DNA of 64,000 nucleotides from Litomosoides sigmodontis (lineage: Eukaryota; Nematoda; Chromadorea; Rhabditida; Onchocercidae), in NCBI GenBank assembly GCA_963070105.1, contig OY718808.1:1801738-1865737 (forward strand), given 5' to 3'. Within the stretch, counting starts at the first letter, position 1. Every line of letters starts with the position of its first letter. Positions 12,772 to 23,272 of this stretch are shown piece by piece. A program made the translations under genes and the position numbers. The notes under the pieces are model-generated. The model worked only from the letters and a program-made list of their open reading frames with translations. It was not told the DNA's origin and did not search any database.

Positions 12772-14801
12772 TGGTTATTTAAATTTCAATCCTATAAGCC
12801 TCACTACTACCACTACTCCTACTCCTTCTGCTACTATTACCGATAACGTTTCATTAATTTTTAAAACTTTTTTAAATCGGAAAACATCACTTTTGTTGAT
12901 TAGCCTTTCGTCCATTTGATTTTTGTTTTCGTTGCATGATTGTTTGTTGTGAGTGAATGAAAAGTGACCGCCCATAATTTCCATCGAAGTGCTCACATCT
13001 ATGATTATTGTTTAGTTTGTGCAAAGACTAGTTGATTAAAAAAAAAGATCATTTTTTATTCTTCTTTTTTAAAACTAATTAATTTTTTCATTTTTTTAAC
13101 GAATAAATTAAATTCAATTTTTTGCTAGATAAAATTAGAGAAAAAATTTTCAGAAATAATTTGTTAATAGTTTTTACTACTGTTTTAAAGGAGCAGTTTT
13201 CCCTGTTTTGCATAAAGCATTAGATAAATTTGCTGGTAAACGCACAATTATTACACGTCTAGCAAACAGTGTTAAATTTGAATGATTTTAAAATGTGAAG
13301 TATTAATCGATCAATTTATCCATCGGTTCACTTATTCTTCTAAGGCATCACATTTTGCGATTTAACTAATTTTAAAATGTGATATATCAGTTAATACTAT
13401 TCGCTGAATCATCATCATATTGATGAATATCGATTGAAGGAATTTTGTTTTTTCGTTTAGTATTTTCGAATTCCAAAAACAACATGGATAGTTAGGGAAA
13501 AAATTTTGCTAAAACAAAATTTTGTGTTTTGTTAAATTGTGCACTAATGTGAAGAGTTCAAATTTTTTATGCTTTTGCTTGTTTGCTCAAAAAAATATTG
13601 TTGAAAGCAATTGTGATTGGTGGTGGAAGAGAAGAGGGAATTGCCCTCAATGTCCTCACCTCTCACTACTACTAGTAAAATTAAATGTGAAATAAATGAA
13701 CGGAAATTTTTCCCTCTTTTTTCTTGCCGATTATTTTCAAACGTTTACAACTTGCCTTGCCGTCTGCTCATTTTCCAATTCTAAATTTCACTGATAATTT
13801 CGTGCACAAAATTGCATGAATGGGTACGTACATGTTAGCATATGTGAATAATGCGTATGAATGATTTGTTTGGAAGGAAATTTAATACGTTTTGCAAATT
13901 ATCATGAAATTCATTTGCAAACAGAAAAGTGAAATTGTACCAGCGATGAAACAAAGTGATTGCACACATCACTGATGTTATCATCGTTGAATTGCCGTCT
14001 TTTCATGATTATAGATGGCATTATCACTATCATTATCATCTTATCACGATTAGAGTAATACCATATTTCATCGCTATCAACAGATCATATTGTCATACGG
14101 TATGTCATGATTATGGATAGCATTAGAATGCATGTCAAATGGAGCAATTCAATTTCCTCCCGTTTAATCCTTCAAATATTCGTTCAATTATTTTAGCAGT
14201 AATGAAATTCCTTCTTCAATGTTCGAGTAGCATTTTAGCGAATTTCCAACAATCATTTAGAAGGTGCCATTTCATGTAATGTAGCATTTTACTAATTTTT
14301 TGCGCAAAAAAATTCATTTTTTTTTTCATTTATCACAATTAACTTTCACTTTTTTAATACATAATTTCTAAGCGCTCGCAGAACGTAGATGTGTCGAAAG
14401 AGGTGAAGTAATTTTCAGAGAATTCCCATGCGAAAATCACATATGAAATTTTGAAATGATTTCTGAAATCATTCTTTTCTTCGCAAGATTAATAAATTAA
14501 AAAAATTTTTGAAATTCAATGAAATTATCGTAGCCTGCATTAAATCACCTCACATTCTATTACAATTTTTTTTTTGCATAAATTATGAAAATTCCAATCA
14601 GCAAGAATGTAAAAACACTTATGTAAAATTGAAATTACAATAAATTATCGGAGAATGTGGGGGAGCGGAGATGATTTCCCACAGCTATCAACGTAATTAA
14701 TTAGTGATTAGAGTGAAAGTTGAGGAAGAAGGATTGAAAGAAATTCAAGTGAAGTGATATGTGATACTTTAAAGCAAAAATTTACGCAAACAGTTATAGA
14801 A

Positions 14802-14824
14802 AGAGAGAGAGAGAGAGAGAGAGT
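14802..14824. repeat. (GA)n microsatellite
   Basis: Uninterrupted AG run of about 23 bp in the gene-poor region. Confidence 0.85.
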
Positions 14825-16840
14825 CCATATAGACTGGAAGAGGATTAGCTCAGTCTCGGTAGCATTAAATTATAATTGATGATCGATGAGGTCTAATCGC
14901 AGGTGTGCGCTCCACTCAACTTTTCTCTTTCTTTTTTCTTTCCGCATTGCATTCAAAAAAAAAAATGAAAAAAAAAACACTTTATCAATAAGTTGTCGCT
15001 TCTCTACGCATTCTTTTAACTGCTCAGGCGCTCAACCATCGAGTGGCATTTCCTCATATGGAATGCAATAAATTATTAAATTTCAACTTTTTGAAAATGC
15101 AAACTGTTGTTGTAAGTATTGTTGCCACTTTAACGATCATTGATGTCTTCTTCCACTAAAATTTCCAATTGTTTTGCCTCCACAAATTATTTAAATCACA
15201 ATGCTTCTTCAAGCATCAACTTTCACCTATTATTTATTCGCTGAGTGTTTTCCAACGAATTGAAGGATGAGAATGGAACGAAGTGGAGAAAGTTATGAAA
15301 GCAAAATTAATTGCTAATTAATGAATTGAATGTTTCGTTTTTTTTTTCATCACTACGATTTCCTTCAAATCACTCAACCTCATCTATCATACTTATCACA
15401 AAATAGATTTGCTATAATTTAAATTATCAATCACTCAAATTTTGAATTAGTCAAAATTGTGTATGTTAGAAAAAGAACGTTAAAAATACGATGAGTAACT
15501 TAAAAAAAAAAAGAAAAATATTTGTGTTAAAGTTTTCACGCTACTCTATTCTAATTTTCAGGTTATTTGAAGAATTTCAATTTTTAATCCCAAATTTCCA
15601 ACAGTTACAGACGAAAGTTAATTAAGCAAGTGATAAGAATATGATAATAATTATGCATAATAAATTGATAATATATAATAATTTTTGTCGCTCCCAAAAT
15701 TAATTTTAATTTCTCACTTTCCTTTTTTGCTCTCAAAATTCACATTTCATCCGTACAGTACATTCAATGAAATGAACGGGTAGCACTTTTGCTAATTAAT
15801 AATAATTAATAAATGTGCAATCAGTTAATTAGTAGCATGAAGCAGTCATTAGCTAGTGAAAAATCATACAAAATTCATTCCTAATTCTCTAAAATTTCCT
15901 CAAAGAACTCAAAGAATATTTGCTTTCCCTATAATATAAAACTTAAAAAAGCAGGGTAATAAAAAAATTGGTGCAATATTTTTTTTCCAATGAAATGAGA
16001 GTTTTTGTTAAAAAAAAAGCAAAAATTAATTACTCTAAAATTACCTATCACTTAGCGTCTAAAATTACCATCTCACGTCTAAAATTACTTTTCAGGCGTT
16101 TTGCTCTTCCTTTTTCTAAAATTACATTTTAGCATTTCAACATTTTACTTTCTGCTAGTGCGGGAAATTTTGTGGCCGTAAATGATTGAGCAATTTATTT
16201 ATTCTAGCAAACTTGTAGTATTATTAGCAATAAGCAAAAGCTTTCCTTAATTATTACTGGTAATTGGTTATATATGAAATATGGTCAAAGCATATATCAT
16301 CAGGCCTTATTTGATTTTTCAAAAGAAAATATGCTGAAGTAAGACGACTAATTAATGCATTCAATTTTACCCTCATAATTAATAACTTCATCATAGCATG
16401 TCACTAATTTAGCAATTAACGATCTCATGACTTTATAAAACTTGTAACACCTAGTAGTTTCATCCACAATATTAGCCTTATTAGTAACATTATGTGTTTT
16501 AATCTCATAGTGCAATAACTTAATAACTTAATAACTTACCTTATTGATAACCGTACAATATAACGCATTCAAAAAGAACACATTAAATATTAATAATTGT
16601 TCATCTTATAACCACTAATGTTGTAAGACACGTACTGGTTATTCAAGTCACATAACTGCAACAAATAGTTGATGAAATTAAAAATTAAAATCATATAAAA
16701 TTTAAAATGAACCCTTCCTCATTTGCAATTAATTGTTAAAAAATGAAATTTGGAAAGAAGAAGATGAGGGAAACTAAAATTGTTGTAAATTTTTACATAG
16801 CGTAACGAAACAAAAATTAACATTTCAATAAATGTACAAA

Positions 16841-16882
16841 GCGAGAGAGAGAGAGAGAAGAGAAAGAGAAAGAGAAAGAGAG
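16841..16882. repeat. (GA)n microsatellite, interrupted
   Basis: GAGAGA and AGAAAGAGAA units over about 40 bp in the gene-poor region. Confidence 0.8.
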
Positions 16883-18613
16883 AGTGGTTGAAGCGGCGTT
16901 TAACAAAGAAGATTTTCATTTTGTAATTCATTTCATTTCACTTTATTTATCACTTATACCAATAGCATCAATCGTTCCTTGCTGTTTAAGGCAACAATAA
17001 CTACTCAATTTTTTTTAATTTGTTTTTTTTTTGTCTTAAACGATATGATAATTGGATGAGCAAATGTGGAAAGCTCCCACAACCATTGGAATTTTTAAAA
17101 AAAAAAAACCAATGAGTTCTCTGTTTTTTTTTTCCACCTCGCTAGAGTATGAAGGGTAATGTCAAAGAGAAAGAAAAAATTTTGTTTGTTTTTTTTCATT
17201 TTTTTTTCACTTTAAATGTATCAAATATTGTATGATTGATCTATTTGAAGTATGCCGAAAAATTCCTGCAACACTTTTCTTGCATTAAACGAAAAAAATT
17301 ATTACAACATTTCTCTTTCGCTTTTTCCTCCATTGTTTTAATAAATTGCATTTTTGAATGCTTAAAAATTTTTTTCCTTTGTTCTTCCTTTCTTAATGCT
17401 ACTTTAAGAGGAATGTTAAGTGATTGAAGTGATTAAATTTCACAATTTTCACTTTCATTTGTTTAATTTTTCGCATAATTTGAAGTTAATTTGATTGATA
17501 ATTATTATCAATTATTATAATTTGCATTGATCACATCCTACGATAAACACTGATAACATTGCCTGTTGAAAATTTAGCAGCTGTTTTAAACGAATCAAAA
17601 ATAATGATTATTTGTCATAAGAAACCTTTTAATTATTAGCTATTATCATTGCTTTTGTTATTATTATGATTGTTGTTACTACTAATTATTATTGCTAATT
17701 CTTGCAATTAATTATTATTATTATAAATTGTAATAATTATTAAGTAACATCATTGTTATTATTTTCATTTCACGACATCGTTACGCCTTGAAAGCAGTTG
17801 TTTAAGAATTTAAAAAAAAAAAAAATTAGATCGCAGCTTTTGTCTTCCTTCGACGAGCTCATCTCACTGACATTTCATCATTTGCTTCCTTTTATCATAT
17901 CATATTTCAACTTCCTCTGCAATGCTTACTTATAGCTACAGTAAGCAAAAGGAAATATTTTGATTACGAAGCGACCAAAAATGAAATTCCAAAAGATTTT
18001 GTTGATTGAAATGGTCGAAAGGAAACTAATTATTGTTACGAAACAAAAATTTTAAATCTCTAAAATTTGGCCTAAAAAGTTGAATTTCAATTTATGCCCT
18101 ATTAATGAGTTTAAAAATTTGCAGTATCTGTTTTTTTTTCTACCAGCTATGAGTAATTTCTAATTTTGCTCTTATGCAAATTTTAACACTTTATTTTAGT
18201 TTTAAAATATAAGAAATAATGAAATAGCAAAAACTTTCGAAATGTATACATCGAATTTTGGTTTAGTGGAAAGGAAATTTGAAGCGTAGAATATTACACT
18301 GTTTAATTAGATTTAAACACTAAAATACTTCCATTCTTTTAAATAATTTAATTAACCTGCTAGCGTAACTTGCTCAGCTTCAAATTTTTGTGGTTCTGAG
18401 AGTAGGTGAAAATTTTCCCTTTTTTTTGAATTCGTTTTTTACTTGCACTGTTCCTCCAAGTAAAATGAAACTGAAAAAAAAACGAAGAAAGAAGAGGAGA
18501 ACGATTAACATTTGATTTATCATTTTTTATTTTGAAAATTTTTTAGAAAGTCTGTTTTAGGATTAATTGCTACTTTCATTTCATTACTGATCGTTTCTTC
18601 TCTCCTCTTTCCT

Positions 18614-18637
18614 TCTCTCTCTCTCTCTCTCTCTCTC
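18614..18637. repeat. (CT)n microsatellite
   Basis: About 24 bp of CT about 500 bp upstream of the calmodulin-like gene. Confidence 0.85.
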
Positions 18638-19076
18638 CCTTTGATAGATGTGAAAAGTTAGTTAAATTCTCTCTTACACTGATATTTTATGTGCATTCCT
18701 TTTGCTACATTAAAATGTTGAGTTTATTTTATAAATTATGCTCCAACTATGCGCTTCTCGTTTTAATGCCCACTGTAACTTGCGGTGATTTATCGCTTTT
18801 CTCTTTTAATTTTTAATTTTATTTTTTCATTTTTGCATAATAATATAATATGCTACTTATTTTTTTATATTTATTACATCTATTTTTATGCTTATTTTTT
18901 AAATATTTATTTGTTCTTAATACGATATTTTTATTTGTTTGCATAATATATATGTTAGCTTTGAATTTGAAGAGTACAAAAATTGACGAAACCGTTAGGC
19001 AAAAAAAACAAAAAAAAATCGTAATTTAGCTGTATGACGCGGAAGGAGGAATGAACAAAAAGGTTTTTTTGTTGTA

Positions 19077-19101
19077 TGTGTATGTGTGTGTGTGTGTGTG
19101 T
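19077..19101. repeat. (TG)n microsatellite upstream of the calmodulin-like start
   Basis: A GTATGTGTGTG run of about 25 bp lies about 30 bp 5' of the start codon and just ahead of the candidate trans-splice acceptor. Confidence 0.85.
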
Positions 19102-19126
19102 TTTAAAATTAAATTCAACAAAATTT

Positions 19127-19130
19127 CAGG
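19127..19130 (+). promoter_or_regulatory. Candidate spliced-leader acceptor of the calmodulin-like gene
   Basis: AAATTTCAG at 19121-19129 is a good nematode 3' splice site with no matching upstream coding exon, and the ATG follows two bases later. This is the usual arrangement of an SL trans-splice acceptor. An ordinary intron after a non-coding first exon is the alternative. Confidence 0.5.
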
Positions 19131-19131
19131 T

Positions 19132-21095
19132 ATGGCACTAAGCGCACCACGTCAATCATCATCTAATGTGATGCAATTCAATGAGGATATTATCAAACAG
19201 GTAGCGCTATCGTTTTTTCGTTTCATTTCAATATCTCTCTGAAATATCATAAGCTTCTAGGCATAAATTTTCCTTCTTCCTTTTTAATCGTAAAACACTT
19301 ATTGATTTTTTAATTGTTTAAAAACAAACTATTAATTGCAATTATGCTAAATTGATACACTTTCATTTTTCTTAATGTTCCTAAAGAATTTGTTGGCAGA
19401 ATTGTTAATGAATTAATTGTTCCTCTCTTTTTTCAATCTAACAATTTGATGAACACTCCTCTCTCTCACACGCAGTGATCTATTTGAATCACTAGTAAGT
19501 TGAAGAATTTATAGCAAAATTTTAAAAATGTGCTATAATTTTAATTAGCCTGTTTAAATCACTACTGATTGTAATTCAATCCTGCCAAGAATATGTTCGA
19601 ATTTAACAGCTAAACAACGATTTGATATACTTGTTCGATGCATTCCTATCACTGATAACGCTACTGATAACGTTGCGGAGTTAAGTTCACTTCAAAAGAT
19701 TGTAAGCTTAGATGAAAGAAAAGTAAAAAAAAAACTTACAGTTAACACCCGAAGAAATTGATGAATTTCGTGAAGCATTTATGATGTTTGATAAGGATCA
19801 TAATGGAACAATTTCCACCAAAGAATTAGGCATTGCAATGCGCTCGTTAGGACAAAATCCCACCGAACAGGTAAATGAAATTTAAAAATTCAATTGAAAA
19901 TTGTCTTTCTTCTAAATTTTGCGTTAAATTTTTCAATTCGGTAGTATAGCTTATTTCTGCAGATTATTGTTAGAGGAAAAATTCAATTTTATTTAACTAT
20001 CATATCTATTACTAATTTTATTAATGGTATATGTACCGTTCTTTTAACAGTAACCAATTTTTGCCTACTGATTCCTTCATTGAACACATTTCGAATTTTA
20101 AAGGATGAAAAAATTTTAAGTGATCAACTAGCATATTTTTTATTGCTATGGAATAATTATTAATCGAAACAAATCGATTGTGTAAATTTTTTGAATTTTA
20201 ACTATTTTTTTTGAAAATATGTGTAGAGGCGGAACAAAGCTGAGGTTTTCATTTTCTTTTTTGTTGTTTGAAATTAATTGTGTTATAGGAAATAATGGAA
20301 ATGATTAATGAGGTGGACATTGATGGTAATGGGCTGATTGAATTTACTGAATTTTGCGTGATGATGAAGCGAATGATGAAGGAAACGGATTCTGAAATAA
20401 TTCGAGAAGCATTTCGAGTCTTTGATAAAGACGGAAACGGTGTTATCACAGCTCAGGAATTCCGATATTTCATGGTTAATCTGTTGTGATATGAATTATT
20501 AGTTATATAATTTCATATTTTTGAATATTTTTGAAAAATTTTTAATGAATTTAAAAAGATGAATGATAGATGGAATTTAGTTGAATAGAAATTTGAAGAA
20601 AAGAGGAAAATTTTTGATGCAACTCTGACGAACATATTTCATTCCATTGATAATTGTTTTCGTGTGTGAATTATGAAGTGATAAAATTGAAATTATCAAT
20701 CTCATCTCTTTTCAGTAATTCCGATAATCTATTTTTTTTTTTGAATAAACTTTGAATGAGGTGAGAAGGGGGAAAGGAAGTGATGAGGAAGAGAAGAGGA
20801 TTGGTGATTTTCAGATCCATATGGGTATGCAATTCAGTGAGGATGAAGTGGATGAGATGATCCGAGAAGTGGATGTTGATGGTATAAAATTAAAATTTTA
20901 AATTACTTTGAAATGAACGTGATAATTTACTTCCATTATCCATTTTAGTATTTTCAATCACATAATATGAACGTTTAGAAATTTGATTTTTCAAAAAAAA
21001 AAAAGAAAACAATTTTCTTCTCTGACATAATTCATTTTACAGGTGATGGTGATATCGATTACGAAGAATTTGTAAAAATGATGAGTGATCGATAA
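19132..21095 (+). CDS. cal-1: Calmodulin-like protein, four EF hands (CAL-1 type)
   Basis: Exons 19132-19200, 19742-19870, 20289-20474, 20815-20881 and 21043-21095 join in phase to 167 codons plus stop. After a short N-terminal extension ([12 protein letters not shown]..., about 23 residues) comes the calmodulin core [19 protein letters not shown]. The four Ca2+ loops are [36 protein letters not shown] and [12 protein letters not shown]; all have acidic or polar residues at positions 1, 3 and 5 and Glu at 12, so all four should bind Ca2+. Loop 1 has His where calmodulin has Gly at position 4. The extension, the [14 protein letters not shown] linker and the [19 protein letters not shown] stretch match C. 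elegans CAL-1 rather than calmodulin. The protein should act as a cytosolic Ca2+ sensor. Reading through the donor at 20475 would add three residues and stop at 20489, giving a form without EF hand 4. Confidence 0.92.
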
Positions 21096-22898
21096 GGGAG
21101 TGGTTGCTGCTCTCCTACTGCTACTGATATGCTAATGAAGCGATGTAATTAGCAGCACTAATCGGCGATCTCGTTTCATCCTGCTGCACTTTCCTCTTCC
21201 TCTTCTCAACTTTTCTTCAGTTTAATTTTGTTTCAGTGTTGTGAAAGTATTGTGATGTACATCTTCCCACAATTCTCATTTTCATATTTCCAAAAATGAA
21301 ATTAAAATTTTCAATAATTATTTCAAGAATTCGAAATTACACTTTGTTCCTTCTAAAATTGATCATATATTACACAGTAACACACATCACTATCGCATTA
21401 TGCAGTGAACTAAATCACTGAATTTGTACGAATGATTTCTTGAAAGATCTCAAGTAGTTTAAAATTCAAAAATAAAATAATAAAGTTGTAAAATTTAATT
21501 GTTTAAAACATATTTCAATTACGTGAAATTGCTGTAAAAAAAAATAGGACGCTGCAAGGGAATTTTCGCTTTTCATATCGTTTTATTTCACTACTTCATT
21601 ATTTTTCATAAAGATGTGTGCTTAAAAATTATTTATAGTAGCAGTAGCCATTGGTTGATTAATGTGAAATTTCAAAAATTCAAATATCAACTTGATGTGA
21701 AATTACGATATATTTCTAAACTTACCGTTATAATTGAATAATTGAATAAGATTATGATTTATTCCTCCGAATATCACAATTATTTCGCTCGAAATTTTCG
21801 CAGTTCGTACTGATTACGGTAGTCTTGCCTAATAACGAGTACGTAAAACCTTATGTACACCGTAATTAATTAAGCATACAGTATGATTTGATTTGTATTT
21901 GTATGTTTTTCTTCCTACATGGCATACATGAATATTTTGACTAATTCAGTCAATTTTTTGCTTGTTTGTTTGTTTTTGTTTTTTTTTGAATTCATGCTAT
22001 CATGTGAATTATCACTTTTTCTTTTTTTCCAACATTCAACATTGAATGGAATTTTTCTTTTTCTATTTCTAACTGTGTATTTTCTTACTTAAATCAACTT
22101 GTGAACTTTAATTAAATTATTGCTACAATTCTCTCAAAGTTAAAAAGTGAGTAGGATTGAGGGGTAAAAAATGCAGCAAAATTAATGTCAAAATGCATGG
22201 AAACCTTCTATTCCTAAAATTTCAGAATTTAAAAAATTCCAATTACTTCCTTTTCATTTACTCTATCCAATTTTTCACTCCATGAATGACAGTTAAATCA
22301 TGCGTGATGATTACTTTTGATATGTGGACGTCAGTTGATGAGCATATTTTTTAGTTTTCATTTTTTAAATTTGCTAAGGAAGAAGTTTTAGCTACAAGCT
22401 ATTAGTAGCTTGAGCGAAATGATGGATAAAAATCTAAAATGAGTTAATTTTGAAATGCTACTTGTGTTCATCAATTTAAATTTCACTTGGACCTCAACTG
22501 ATGTAATTTTGCCAAGTAAATTTTTTTTGCTGAAAGAATTTATTAGAGAAATTGATGTGAAAAAAAAAGGGCAACTTGCACATTAACAAATTGAAATTAT
22601 GAAATGAGCATATTATGACAATGAAATTGTGCTGAAAGAGCTTCAAGTGTTAGCTAACGTATGGAATGTTTCATAGCGCTTAAGCGCTGTTGTTCGTAAA
22701 TTTCATTTAAGCACCAATTTTATTGCACCTATGTGATATGTTCAGGCGCTATTGTCCATAAAGGATGTCCGAACGCTGTTGTTGTTCCATGAAGCATCGG
22801 AAGAAGCAAATTTTCAGCGAGAAAAAAAAATGTCAAAATCAATTTTAATACTAAATAAAATTGTAGCAAAAATTATACCACTCCATTCATTGGGATAA
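21096..22898. other. 3' region of the calmodulin-like gene and intergenic DNA
   Basis: AATAAA-like words around 21470-21482 could end the calmodulin-like transcript. Otherwise the stretch is AT-rich with no supported exon on either strand. It runs up to the left arm of an inverted repeat at 22899. Confidence 0.55.
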
Positions 22899-22986
22899 AT
22901 ATTTTTAAATATAAAGATATCATAAATTTTTTAGTGAATATATATTTTAAAATAAATTTATAAAACTTTTCAAATTAATGCGTGTT
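22899..22986. repeat. Left arm of 88-bp inverted repeat
   Basis: Reverse complement of 23505-23592 with, by my alignment, three mismatches in 88 bp. The arm ends inward with AAATTAATGCGTGTT. Loop of about 518 bp between the arms contains the phosphatase start codon and whole first coding exon. Confidence 0.9.
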
Positions 22987-23272
22987 AATGCAATAAATTT
23001 GATCATTGCTTATTGCTATAGAGTATTTTTGTTGAGAAATGCAAATGAAAAGTAAAGTTAGATTGAAATGCAAATTTGATCGTTGCATGTATGTGATATG
23101 CAAATTTCTCAATTCACAATATTTAGTAGCAAATTCCGCTTTTTTTCCGGAAAAACGACATTCAAATTTTGAAATTTGTTGAATAGAATGACTCATAGGT
23201 GTACGCGTTGATCCATAAAAGAGCAATTATTAAGTATTTAAAATTATTGCTATTAGTGAAATCAATATTGGG

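Larger units (their letters stand above)
8472..19076. other. 10.6-kb gene-poor region with scattered simple repeats
   Basis: No exon with conserved protein and matching splice sites was found on either strand. It contains a mixed AC/ACAG tract (11415-11515), an AGAGGT/GAGATA tract (12537-12585), a 19-bp repeat (12719-12771), GA tracts (14802-14824, 16841-16882), a CT tract (18614-18637) and many poly-A/T runs of 8-13 bp. Many GATAA/TTATC words occur around 10.0-10.2 kb and 13.9-14.1 kb. It is likely intergenic between the divergently transcribed unknown gene (minus) and the calmodulin-like gene (plus); distant 5' exons or regulatory elements of either cannot be excluded. Confidence 0.55.

Noticed and set aside
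12674..12996. Overlapping frames around the 19-bp repeat
   Set aside because: Ser/Thr-rich translation of repeats, no start or splice context, no conservation recognised.
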